A stretch of DNA of 64,000 nt, taken from NCBI GenBank assembly GCA_019637995.1, contig JAHBUQ010000001.1, positions 186,001 to 250,000 on the forward strand, in the 5' to 3' direction. Under the pieces are notes generated by a model. It was not told the origin of the DNA, did not search any database, and saw only the letters and a list, made by a program, of their open reading frames with translations. The DNA is from Ignavibacteriota bacterium. Lineage in GTDB: Bacteria > Bacteroidota > Ignavibacteria > Kapaibacteriales > UBA2268. Positions 35,151-44,312 of the stretch are shown here, piece after piece (the stretch's first letter is position 1; each line of letters starts with the position of its first letter). The translations under genes were made by a program, and so were the position numbers.

Positions 35151-35367
35151 TTTCAGGATAAGAGCGGACCGCGAAGCAGCACCAATGGTAAACACTCGCT
35201 TTTGCTATTTCTGCTTTAGTCATATCACCAATTGTTTTAAATGTAATACATATTTATGCCCGTAAAAATTCCATTTATCAACGAACCTCAATATATAATA
35301 TCGCAAAAATTAAATAAAAAAATTATAAATTGTCAAAATAATTTTATATACCAAATTATTAGAAATT
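35151..35367. other. Spacer at right edge of accessory region
   Basis: 217 bases with no supported gene, between the broken hairpin and the end of the cyclodeaminase gene. Confidence 0.6.
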
Positions 35368-36990
35368 CTATTTTTCTCTATTGTTCAATATATCAAGTAC
35401 TTCTTTACATTTGATTTCAGCATTTTTCATGATTTCACCTGATTCAGCAAGAATTGTATTTTTGAACTGCTCATCCTTTATGCCGGGAAGATTGATCTCA
35501 ACATTTTTCAAAGCACCCCAAATTCCAACTTCCAAAGCTCTTGCTCCAACTTCTACATCTGATCTGGAAGCGATGTTGCCATATTTTGCTATTTCAATCA
35601 TCCAATCCCATGCCTGATTTCCTAATCTCATTGTTTTCAGTGGAACTTCTATTGCTTTTTTGAGTCCTGCCTGCATAGCTTGCGTGCGGATTGCCTTTTC
35701 CTCGTCATTGGACTTTGGTAATCTGAGTGCATCCATATAATCATTGAATGCGTTTGTATCTGCATCAATCATAGGAATTAAATACTGCGTTGCATCATTC
35801 AAATGCGGGATAATCCGTCGCATGTCGTCATCCAAATGCTCGAACTTTCTGACACCGTAAGTAAGCTGAGCCACCATACATCCAAGTCCGGTACCTATTG
35901 CAGCAATTGCCGCAGATGCAGAGCCACCTCCGGGAGCAGAAGTGCGGGCAGCAATCTCTTCAATGAAATTTCTGACGGTCATACTTGCTAAAGGCTCATT
36001 TTTTTTGTCTTCTATCATATATTCGATAATTCGTTTGTCAGGATCAAATTTGGACACAGAGTTGAGTCCTAATCTCTCAACAACGAGTTTGATTTTCTGC
36101 TTTTCATCAAGAATGAATAAATTCTCTTTTTCTATATAATATTCAGCTGCCATCAGCATTGCTTCAAGTGGAATAAGTCCCACAAGCTCTGAGCCAGCAA
36201 TACCGACTTTAAGCTCTTTTGCATCTTTAAGGCATTCTTCGAAGGCAATATGTACAGGAGTAACTTTATAATTTGTAAGATTCATTGTAATTTGTGCCAT
36301 ACCATATTCTTCAACATACCAGCCCATAGCTTTACACTCCTTAAGTCTTCCCGGCTCATTGTCACTTCTGCCGGCTTCCCTGATATTAAGTGCAATACGG
36401 TGAGCTTGATTTGATGTTCCGAGCACATTAATATTATATGCAACCAGAAAAAATCTGGCTCCTGTGGCTGTAGCTCCCCATTTAGGAACAAACTTGGCCG
36501 GACCAAAGTCGGGCTTCCATTCAGGTTGTATAATTTTTTTTTCTATCCCTTCATACTCGCCTTTGCGAATCTGAGGCAATGTTTTTCGGAATTCATTCTC
36601 AGCAGCATTTTCGTATAAATAAATTGGAATATTTAGCTCATCAGCCACTCTAAGACCAAATTCTTTAGCACATTCGACACATTCATCCATAGTTACATTT
36701 GCCACAGGTACGAATGGACAGACATCCATAGCACCCATTCTTGGATGTTCACCCTCGTGCTTTGTCATATCAATGAGCCTGTGAGCCACTCTTGCAGCCG
36801 ATAAAGCACCTTCAACAACACTTTTGGGGTCGCCTACAAAAGTATATACTGTTCTGTTCGTAGAAAATCCCGGGTCAACATCAAGGAGAGTGACTCCTTC
36901 AGTTTCTCTGATTGCCTGAGCAATTGCTTCTATTGTTTCTTTATTTCTGCCCTCTGAGAAGTTGGGCACACATTCAATAATTTTTTTCAT
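35368..36990 (-). CDS. Bifunctional formiminotransferase-cyclodeaminase
   Basis: A 540-residue fusion; the ATG at 36990 (MKKIIECVPNFSEGRN) is the natural family start, 15 bases inside the longer frame. The N-terminal ~300 residues are glutamate formiminotransferase (HPRMGAMDVCPFVPVAN, GATATGARFFLVAYN); the last ~200 are formimidoyltetrahydrofolate cyclodeaminase (TSAPGGGSASAAIAAIG, LPKSNDEEKAIR). The pair transfers the formimino group from histidine breakdown to folate and then removes ammonia, giving methenyl-THF. The two domains are one gene here, as in animals and many Bacteroidota. No other hut genes lie near. Confidence 0.95.
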   Translation of the reverse strand: MKKIIECVPNFSEGRNKETIEAIAQAIRETEGVTLLDVDPGFSTNRTVYTFVGDPKSVVEGALSAARVAHRLIDMTKHEGEHPRMGAMDVCPFVPVANVTMDECVECAKEFGLRVADELNIPIYLYENAAENEFRKTLPQIRKGEYEGIEKKIIQPEWKPDFGPAKFVPKWGATATGARFFLVAYNINVLGTSNQAHRIALNIREAGRSDNEPGRLKECKAMGWYVEEYGMAQITMNLTNYKVTPVHIAFEECLKDAKELKVGIAGSELVGLIPLEAMLMAAEYYIEKENLFILDEKQKIKLVVERLGLNSVSKFDPDKRIIEYMIEDKKNEPLASMTVRNFIEEIAARTSAPGGGSASAAIAAIGTGLGCMVAQLTYGVRKFEHLDDDMRRIIPHLNDATQYLIPMIDADTNAFNDYMDALRLPKSNDEEKAIRTQAMQAGLKKAIEVPLKTMRLGNQAWDWMIEIAKYGNIASRSDVEVGARALEVGIWGALKNVEINLPGIKDEQFKNTILAESGEIMKNAEIKCKEVLDILNNREK

Positions 36991-37143
36991 ATAATTAATT
37001 ATCATAAATTGTAAAAATATACAGTTACAAAATTAATCAAAATAAATTTATTTTCATAAAATATTGCTAATTTTGTAAGAATTTTCAAACATCATCAATG
37101 AATTGTTATAATAATAATAAGCCATGTAAGGGTTTAAAATATT

Positions 37144-37629
37144 TTAGCTGAATACTGGATTATTATTCTTTTCTCTAGATTCATTCATAATTTGTATTTT
37201 ATAATCCTCAAGTTTGCTTGAAAGTGATTCATTATTTAAAGCAAGTATTGATAAAGCCAGCAGACCGGCATTTTTTCCGCCTCCAATTGCTACTGTTGCA
37301 ACAGGAACCCCTGCAGGCATCTGCACAATTGATAGAAGTGAATCGAGACCGTTTAAAGCACGTGACTGCACAGGAACTCCAATAACCGGCAAAGTAGTAT
37401 ATGAGGCTGTCATTCCCGGAAGGTGTGCGGCACCACCTGCTCCGGCGATTATCACTGAAATACCGCGGGATTTCGCAGTTTTTGCATATTCAGCCATATC
37501 ATCAGGAGTTCTATGAGCACTGACAACACGAATTTCACAATCAATACCAAATTCTTTGCAAACATCCGCCGCAGGTTGCATTGTCGGAAGGTCTGAGTCA
37601 CTTCCCATAATTATACCAACTTTTGCCAT
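37144..37629 (-). CDS. purE: N5-carboxyaminoimidazole ribonucleotide mutase
   Basis: Class I PurE, which converts N5-CAIR to CAIR in purine synthesis. The 161 residues are the normal size. The family signature is clear: [52 protein letters not shown] with [14 protein letters not shown]. purK is not seen in the window. It follows the methyltransferase gene by 17 bases, in the same direction. Confidence 0.97.
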   Translation of the reverse strand: MAKVGIIMGSDSDLPTMQPAADVCKEFGIDCEIRVVSAHRTPDDMAEYAKTAKSRGISVIIAGAGGAAHLPGMTASYTTLPVIGVPVQSRALNGLDSLLSIVQMPAGVPVATVAIGGGKNAGLLALSILALNNESLSSKLEDYKIQIMNESREKNNNPVFS

Positions 37630-37646
37630 GTTTTTCCTTTTAAAAA

Positions 37647-38816
37647 TTAATAATCAATTTTGAATATAAAAAACTTGAGATAAGACGTTTCAGGCATAGA
37701 AATATGAACGGGATGGTCCGGTGGTTGAAATCCTCGATATATTTGAGTTAAATTTCTTCCCGCTTTTCTTGCTGAATTTTGAATTATTTCCATAAAAGTA
37801 TCTTCTCTTAAGTGCTGTGAGCAACTCGCTGTTGCAAGCATACCGCCTGGTTTTAGTAGCCTGATACCCAAAGTATTTATTGCTATATATGCGTTTTTGG
37901 CAGCCCCGACAGCTTTTTTTGTTTTGGAAAATGCCGGTGGGTCAAGAATGATTATATCCCAACGCTGTTTGTTTACAGCAGCGTTTTCAAGAAAAAATTT
38001 AACATCATCCCTGACGAAATTAATATCAAGTGAATTTATTTCAGCATTTCGTTCAGCAAAATTCAGTGCCTCCTGCGAACTGTCAATAGCAGTAACTTCG
38101 CTTGCTCCACCTGCCTTTGAGTGAAGTGCAAAGCCACCTTGATTTGTGTAGCAGTCCAGTACTCTTTTTCCTTTAGCTATTCTTCCGATTTCGTAACGAT
38201 GGAATCTCTGGTCGAGAAAATAACCTGTTTTCTGACTTTCGGTAAGAGATATTTCGAGTTTGATATTACTGTCATTTGTAAGAATTTTTCCGGGATCCTT
38301 ACCAAAAAGTATTTCATCTTCGAGTGATAGTCCTTCGATTTCACGCATTTTCGAATTTGCACGCATTATTATGAATTCCGTTTCAGGATAAATATTCAAT
38401 AACGCCTCAACTATCATATCCCGATTCAGTTCCATTCCGATTGAATGGATTTGTAAAGAGAAATTATTTTCATATTTGTCAATTATCAAACCTGAAAGCA
38501 AGTCAGACTCCCCGAAAACAAGGCGATAATTTGATTGATTAGGTAGAAGAAAATCTCTGTGATTTTTTGCTTTTCTAATTCTTTCAATAAAAAAGTTTGT
38601 GTTTATTTCGCCTGATGTTTTCAGCAATCTTACAGTTATGAGACTGTTAGGGTTGTAGAAGCATTTTCCGAAACTCTTGGAATTATTATAATTGAATAAT
38701 TCAACCACGGTTCCGGGTGTCAGATGCTTTACTTCAACCAATTCGTTGTTAAATGCCCAAAGATAACCGGTTCTAATCTTCCTTTCTGAGCCGTTTTTTA
38801 GATTAATTATTTCCAA
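37647..38816 (-). CDS. RlmI/RlmK-like class I SAM-dependent RNA methyltransferase
   Basis: A 389-residue protein of the RlmI type: an N-terminal PUA-like domain ([26 protein letters not shown]), a middle linker domain with [14 protein letters not shown], then a Rossmann methyltransferase with [19 protein letters not shown] and the catalytic-loop [10 protein letters not shown]. RlmI methylates C5 of a cytosine in 23S rRNA; the target here is inferred from the family. It lies upstream of purE in the same transcription direction, and its 5' side faces the TetR gene. Confidence 0.9.
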   Translation of the reverse strand: MEIINLKNGSERKIRTGYLWAFNNELVEVKHLTPGTVVELFNYNNSKSFGKCFYNPNSLITVRLLKTSGEINTNFFIERIRKAKNHRDFLLPNQSNYRLVFGESDLLSGLIIDKYENNFSLQIHSIGMELNRDMIVEALLNIYPETEFIIMRANSKMREIEGLSLEDEILFGKDPGKILTNDSNIKLEISLTESQKTGYFLDQRFHRYEIGRIAKGKRVLDCYTNQGGFALHSKAGGASEVTAIDSSQEALNFAERNAEINSLDINFVRDDVKFFLENAAVNKQRWDIIILDPPAFSKTKKAVGAAKNAYIAINTLGIRLLKPGGMLATASCSQHLREDTFMEIIQNSARKAGRNLTQIYRGFQPPDHPVHISMPETSYLKFFIFKIDY

Positions 38817-38973
38817 TTACTTGCCTAAAATTAATATTTTCTTCAATAACGGAGTTTTTGTGCTTAAATTGTTAAAATAAAATATAAAAAAGTAATACTG
38901 CATAAAATATTATAAAATATATAACGTTAATAGTAATACTATTATCAATAGAATCATTACTACAAATTTTAAT

Positions 38974-39669
38974 ATGCTGGATTTAATTAAAAATATACAA
39001 ATTAATGTTAATGATAAGATATATCTGAAAGACCCTGTTTTAACTCATTTAGGACGATATATTGTCAAGGAAAGTATCAATTTGATTGATGAAATCGGAT
39101 TGGAAGAGTTTACTTTTAAAAAATTGGCACAGAAAGTTGGTTCAACAGAAAGCTCAATTTACAGATATTTTTGCAATAAGCACAGAATATTGTTATATCT
39201 TATGTCTTGGTATTGGGGCTGGCTTGAATATAAACTTGTTTTCTCTATTAATAATATCTCAGATCCAGCAGAAAAACTTAAATCTTCAATTTCTGTTTTA
39301 GCAGATGAGCTCGAAGATATTGAACTGAATGGAATGATAAATCTCAAAGCTTTAAGCAGGATTGCAATTGCCGAATCAGCAAAGTCATATTTGACTAAAG
39401 AAGTAGATAACGAGAATAAAGAAGGGCTCTTTAGCTCATATAAAAACTTATGCAAGCGGCTCAGCAATATATGTGATGAAATTAATCCTGAATATAAATA
39501 CTCAAAATCACTTGCATCTACTATTTATGAAGGAATTCATCATCAGAAATTTTGTGCTCATCATTTCCATTCTTTAACTGATTTTTCTTCTGATAATTTG
39601 GGATTTAAAGAATATTTTATTAATCTTGCATTAGATAATTTAAGAAGTGACCGAAATGGCAGAAACTAA
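38974..39669 (+). CDS. TetR-family regulator of the export operon
   Basis: A 231-residue protein. The TetR helix-turn-helix is at about residues 45-75 (FTFKKLAQKVGSTESSIYRY), followed by an all-helical ligand-binding part without recognisable specificity. It overlaps the start of the ABC gene by 14 bases and is followed by HlyD and TolC genes, so it very likely controls that exporter. It is divergent from the methyltransferase gene, with 157 bases between them where the operator should be. Confidence 0.88.
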   Translation: MLDLIKNIQINVNDKIYLKDPVLTHLGRYIVKESINLIDEIGLEEFTFKKLAQKVGSTESSIYRYFCNKHRILLYLMSWYWGWLEYKLVFSINNISDPAEKLKSSISVLADELEDIELNGMINLKALSRIAIAESAKSYLTKEVDNENKEGLFSSYKNLCKRLSNICDEINPEYKYSKSLASTIYEGIHHQKFCAHHFHSLTDFSSDNLGFKEYFINLALDNLRSDRNGRN

Positions 39670-41389
39670 ACCTTCATTGCAGCCCTGGACAAGATTTTTC
39701 AACCTTTTGAAAGTTGACAGACAAGAGGTAATAAACATATATATTTACGCTATATTTAACGGGATAGTCAGTCTATCTTTACCACTTGGAATACAAGCGA
39801 TAATTAATTTAATTATTGGCGGTCAGATTTCTACAACATGGATAATCCTGATTATATTTGTTTTGTCAGGTGTAGTGATTTCAGGAATATTGCAAATTCT
39901 TCAGCTTTATATGACTGAAAATTTGCAACAGAAAATTTTCACTCGTGGTGCTTTCGAATTTACTTTTAGAATTCCAAAACTAAAACTGGACTTGCTTGAT
40001 AAAGTGTATGTTCCGGAGCTTGTTAACAGATTTTTTGATATAAATACTGTTCAGAAAGGTTTATCCAAAATATTAATTGATTTTTCAACAGCATCATTGC
40101 AAGTATTCCTTGGATTGGTTTTGCTTTCATTTTATCACCCGTTTTTTATAATATATGGGGTTGTGCTGATTATACTTGTAGTTTTGATAATCCGATTTAC
40201 AGGACCAAAAGGATTGGCTACCAGCTTAAAAGAGTCTTCATATAAATATGAAGTTGTACATTGGCTTGAGGAAATAGCGAGAACAATCGAAACATTCAAA
40301 ATGGCAGGCAATACTAATCTCCCATTTGAAAAAACAGACAAAGCTGTTACAGGATATCTGAATAACAGAAAAGAGCACTTTAAGATATTGATATATCAGT
40401 ATTCGGTAATGATTCTTTTCAAAGTGTTCATTACAGCAGGGTTGCTTATTCTCGGTGGATTGCTTGTAATTGACCAGCAAATGAATGTTGGGCAGTTTGT
40501 TGCGGCAGAAATAATTATATTGCTTGTAATTGCTTCAGTTGAAAAGTTAATTCTTAGTATGGAAACAATATATGATGTGCTCACAGCAATCGAAAAAATA
40601 GGCACTGTTACTGATTTAGAAATGGAGACAAGCGATAATACTATTTGTGAAGTAAAAGATTTCAGCCATGGTATGAATCTAAGTATTAAGAATTTGAGTT
40701 ACAAGTTTGCAGGTTCAAAATTTGATATTCTTAAAGATATAAATTTGGATTTCAAATCAGGAGAAAAAATTTGTGTTACTGGATATGACGGCTCCGGTAA
40801 ATCAATGTTTTTTAGAATATTAGCAGGATATTTTGACGAATTCAGGGGAAATATTTTAATTAATGGTATTCCTTATGTTAATTTTGACAGAGACGAACTT
40901 CGTTCGATGATTAGCTATAGCCAGACCAAGGAGGATACAATTTTTAGTGGTACACTTGCTGAAAACATATCATTAGGACGTCAGCATGTAAAATTTGAAG
41001 ATGTGAAATTTTCAGCTGATTTATTCGGTTTGCTCAGATTTTTCGATGTATTTCCAAGAGGTTACAATACCTTGTTGACCCCTGAAGGAAAACAACTTCC
41101 GAAGAGCATTATACTTAAAATAATGCTTGCAAGAGCAATTGCAAGCAAACCTAAAGTGTTAATTATGGAAGATTTGCTTTCAAGATTGAAAAGTTTGGAT
41201 AAAGAAGCGTTTTTAAATCACGTCTTGGAAAAAAACAATAAAATGACCGTGATTATGGTAACAAATGAAAGAGAAATAGCTCAAAAGTGTGATAAAATTA
41301 TTAGATTTGACAGTGGTGAAGTAGCAGATATCGGAACTTACGATGAACTGAAGAATGAATCATGGTTTTCAATATTATTTAATCAGTGA
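39656..41389 (+). CDS. ABC exporter half-transporter with atypical ATPase motifs
   Basis: 577 residues from the preferred ATG at 39656. About six membrane segments in the first ~310 residues (FNGIVSLSLPLGIQAIINLI opens the first) are fused to an ABC ATPase. Walker A is normal (GYDGSGKS), but the signature is GKQLPKS in place of LSGGQ, Walker B ends in MEDLL in place of DEP, and the switch reads VTNER where His is usual. Similar replacements, as I recall, occur in relatives in other Bacteroidota, so this seems a family trait, not decay. No peptidase C39 domain. With HlyD and TolC it should form a tripartite type I-like exporter; the substrate is unknown. Confidence 0.88.
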   Translation: MAETKPSLQPWTRFFNLLKVDRQEVINIYIYAIFNGIVSLSLPLGIQAIINLIIGGQISTTWIILIIFVLSGVVISGILQILQLYMTENLQQKIFTRGAFEFTFRIPKLKLDLLDKVYVPELVNRFFDINTVQKGLSKILIDFSTASLQVFLGLVLLSFYHPFFIIYGVVLIILVVLIIRFTGPKGLATSLKESSYKYEVVHWLEEIARTIETFKMAGNTNLPFEKTDKAVTGYLNNRKEHFKILIYQYSVMILFKVFITAGLLILGGLLVIDQQMNVGQFVAAEIIILLVIASVEKLILSMETIYDVLTAIEKIGTVTDLEMETSDNTICEVKDFSHGMNLSIKNLSYKFAGSKFDILKDINLDFKSGEKICVTGYDGSGKSMFFRILAGYFDEFRGNILINGIPYVNFDRDELRSMISYSQTKEDTIFSGTLAENISLGRQHVKFEDVKFSADLFGLLRFFDVFPRGYNTLLTPEGKQLPKSIILKIMLARAIASKPKVLIMEDLLSRLKSLDKEAFLNHVLEKNNKMTVIMVTNEREIAQKCDKIIRFDSGEVADIGTYDELKNESWFSILFNQ

Positions 41390-41398
41390 GATATTAAT

Positions 41399-42793
41399 AT
41401 GTTAAATATAAGTAAAGTATCGGTTGCTGATAAGGTAGAAATCAAAAAGTATTATTCATTTTCACTTCTCAGGAATTATAAAACCGGAAAAGTAATTTCA
41501 AGGATATTGCTATCAATTTTCATAGTCTTTATGATTATAATGTTTCTGCCCTGGACACAGAATGTAAGAGTGGAAGGATATGTTGGAACACTTAACCCTG
41601 ACCAGAAACCGCAAACAGTAAATTCAATTATTGGTGGTAAGATAGTAAAGTGGTATGTTCGTGAGGGCGATTACATTCAAAAGGGTGACAAAATTGTTGA
41701 AATATCAGAAATCAAGGATGAATATTTTGACCCAAAACTTTTGGAAAGAGTAGCGTCTCAAATTCAAGCGAAAAAAGACGCTATAATCTCTTATGAAGGT
41801 AAAATAAATGCTCTCGAAAATAGAATTAGTGCAGTCGCCAGAATAAGAGATATAAAAGTTGAGCAATCAAAAAATTACTTTCAGCAGACTAAACTGAAAG
41901 TGCAGTCAGATAGTATTGACCTTGTAGCCGCCAATACCAATTTTAATATTGCCAAGCAGCAGTTAAGTCGTATGGAAGAACTTTTCAACCAAGGACTTAA
42001 ATCTCTTACAGATCTTGAGCAAAGAAGATTAAAAATCCAGGATGCTGAGGCAAAGCTGATTTCTGCTACTAATAAGCTTCTGACAAGTCAAAATGAGTTA
42101 ATTAATGCTGAAGTTGAAATCAGCTCACAATTGAATCAATACTCGGACAATCTCGCAAAAGCTGAATCAGAAAGGTGGGAGACTCTCTCTAAGCTCTTTG
42201 AAGCACGAGCTGAACTCACTAAGATGGAAAATATGCTTCAAAATTATGAAATAAGAAGCGGCATGTATATCATAACTGCTCCTCAGAATGGTTTTGTTGC
42301 ACGCTCATCAAAATCAGGTATAGGTGAAATTATTAAGGAAGGTGACGAAGTCATTTCAATTGCACCTTCGGATTATGATCCCGCTATTGAAATGTATATA
42401 AGTCCAATGGATTTACCGCTAATGAAGATAGGTCAAAAAATTAGGATTATTTTTGATGGATGGCCCTCAATTGTATTTTCAGGGTGGCCTGATTTATCTA
42501 TTGGTACTTTCGGTGGAGAGGTAGTCGGAATGGATTATTATATAAGCAGTAACGGGAAATACAGAATTCTAATCGCACCTGATCCTGATGATGCAGAATG
42601 GCCCGATGTACTGCGAATTGGTTCTGGAGCTATGGGAATGATTCTACTCAATGATGTGCCTATTTGGTATGAGACCTGGAGGCAATTCAACGGATTCCCA
42701 CCTGACTTCTATAACAAGGAAGAAGTGGACAATTCTAAGATTGACAAAAATGGATCTGACTTAATGAAGCCTCCCGGTAAATCTTTGAAGTAA
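41399..42793 (+). CDS. HlyD-family membrane fusion protein
   Basis: A 464-residue periplasmic adaptor. One membrane helix at about 38-55 (ILLSIFIVFMIIMFLPW) is followed by a biotinyl-lipoyl-like half (GGKIVKWYVREGDYIQKGDKI), a long coiled-coil hairpin (about 110-270) and the second half with TAPQNGFVARSSKSGIGEII. The tail is Pro/Lys-rich. It begins 9 bases after the ABC gene and would bridge that transporter to the TolC-like protein that follows. Confidence 0.93.
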   Translation: MLNISKVSVADKVEIKKYYSFSLLRNYKTGKVISRILLSIFIVFMIIMFLPWTQNVRVEGYVGTLNPDQKPQTVNSIIGGKIVKWYVREGDYIQKGDKIVEISEIKDEYFDPKLLERVASQIQAKKDAIISYEGKINALENRISAVARIRDIKVEQSKNYFQQTKLKVQSDSIDLVAANTNFNIAKQQLSRMEELFNQGLKSLTDLEQRRLKIQDAEAKLISATNKLLTSQNELINAEVEISSQLNQYSDNLAKAESERWETLSKLFEARAELTKMENMLQNYEIRSGMYIITAPQNGFVARSSKSGIGEIIKEGDEVISIAPSDYDPAIEMYISPMDLPLMKIGQKIRIIFDGWPSIVFSGWPDLSIGTFGGEVVGMDYYISSNGKYRILIAPDPDDAEWPDVLRIGSGAMGMILLNDVPIWYETWRQFNGFPPDFYNKEEVDNSKIDKNGSDLMKPPGKSLK

Positions 42794-42825
42794 AATTTCT
42801 ATTAAGAACAGAAAATTGAAAATTA

Positions 42826-44232
42826 ATGAAAATTAAATTATTAGTAATATTATTTATTCTAAATTCTGCATTATCATCATCAAATGAGATTGTGATGGCA
42901 GAATCTGATTTCCTTTTACTAGTTGGAAAATTCCATCCGGTCGCTAAGCAGGCTCAGCTTCAGATTGATATAGGAAGAAGCAATCTTTTGCGAGCAGGTG
43001 GTGCATTTGACCCATTTATTTCAGCTCAATATTCCAATAAAATTTACGAAGATAAATCCTATTACGAAATAATTAATTCCGGCTTAAAAATCCCTATATG
43101 GTTTGGTCCTGATATTAATTTTGGGTACGAGAAATCTGCCGGTAATTATCTAAATCCCGAAAGGAACTTGCCCAATCAGGGTTTGCTTTCAGCCGGAATT
43201 AAAATGCCATTAGGACAGGGACTATTTATTGATAATCGAAGAGCTGCATTTCGACAGGCTGAGATATTTGGTAAACTCAGTGAAGTAGAACAGGTCAGAA
43301 TTCTTGCCGATTTGTATTTTAGCGCTGTTTCTGCATACTGGGACTGGTCAGCAGATTATAGTATATTGAAACTTTCGACAGAAATATTATCTGTTGCCAA
43401 CGAGAGATATGAAGGTATCAGGCAATCTTTTTTTCAGGGCGATATTCCGGCTATAGACACTGTGGAAGCCTATTTGCAAATACTCAATTTAGACATCAAT
43501 TTACAGTCCGCAAGAAATGAATTTGTTAGCTCAAGTCTTTATCTTTCTAATTTTCTTTGGAATGAAAATATGATTCCAATGGAAATTAATGATAATCTTA
43601 TACCTGATACAAATTCAGAGCTGACTCTCAGACCTGTAAATGAGATACTTCCTCTGACTCAAAACATTGATTCACTAATTGCTATTCACCCTGAACTTCA
43701 GGTTTATTCCCTCAAACTTGAGGAGTTAGCAGTTGAAAGGCGCTTGAAATTGGAATATCTTAAGCCTAAGCTTGATCTGAAATATGATTATCTGAACAAT
43801 GCCGGCAATGTATTTCCAAATGAGATATTTCCCGATCAAAATTTTAAAGTAGAATTAGACTTTAATATGCCGGTTTTTCTGCGACAAGGAAGAGGCGAGC
43901 TTCAGCTTACTGATATTAAAATAATTGAAGCAGAGCTGCAATTCGAAGCAAAAAAATTAGAACTGTTAAATAAGGTAAATTCTTATTTGAACGAAATCAG
44001 TATTTTGTATCAACAGTTCAGTTTATTCTCTCAAGCACTTGAAAACTACAGGATTCTTCTCGAAGGTGAACAAATTAAATTCAATGCCGGAGAAAGCTCC
44101 CTATTCCTTCTAAATTCCCGCGAGAATTCTCTACTAAATGCAAATATTAAGCAAATCGAACTTTTTACCAAAATTAACACTAAAATCGGTGCTCTTAGGT
44201 GGAGTCTTGGTACTATTGGAAGGGTACAATAG
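42826..44232 (+). CDS. TolC-family outer-membrane channel
   Basis: A 468-residue protein with a short signal peptide (LLVILFILNSALSSSNE). The TolC repeats are visible as long helical segments with AGGAFDPFISAQYSNKIYED-like barrel strands, KLSEVEQVRILADLYFSAVS-type helices and AGESSLFLLNSRENSLLNA, the last being the conserved end of the second repeat. It completes the tetR-ABC-HlyD-TolC operon (32 bases after the HlyD gene). Confidence 0.92.
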   Translation: MKIKLLVILFILNSALSSSNEIVMAESDFLLLVGKFHPVAKQAQLQIDIGRSNLLRAGGAFDPFISAQYSNKIYEDKSYYEIINSGLKIPIWFGPDINFGYEKSAGNYLNPERNLPNQGLLSAGIKMPLGQGLFIDNRRAAFRQAEIFGKLSEVEQVRILADLYFSAVSAYWDWSADYSILKLSTEILSVANERYEGIRQSFFQGDIPAIDTVEAYLQILNLDINLQSARNEFVSSSLYLSNFLWNENMIPMEINDNLIPDTNSELTLRPVNEILPLTQNIDSLIAIHPELQVYSLKLEELAVERRLKLEYLKPKLDLKYDYLNNAGNVFPNEIFPDQNFKVELDFNMPVFLRQGRGELQLTDIKIIEAELQFEAKKLELLNKVNSYLNEISILYQQFSLFSQALENYRILLEGEQIKFNAGESSLFLLNSRENSLLNANIKQIELFTKINTKIGALRWSLGTIGRVQ

Positions 44233-44312
44233 AAATTATCTGAAATTCTTTTGTTGTATGATAATATTTTGGTATTTTTGATTATTATTAAATCTTAAAA
44301 AATTGTAAACAA

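Noticed and set aside
24600..35367. Insertion sequences or prophage
   Set aside because: No transposase, integrase, recombinase or phage structural gene is seen on either strand; the repeats have no coding capacity.
40770..41330. ABC gene as a decaying pseudogene
   Set aside because: The frame is complete, Walker A is intact, the operon is whole and the changed residues resemble what I recall of this family elsewhere.
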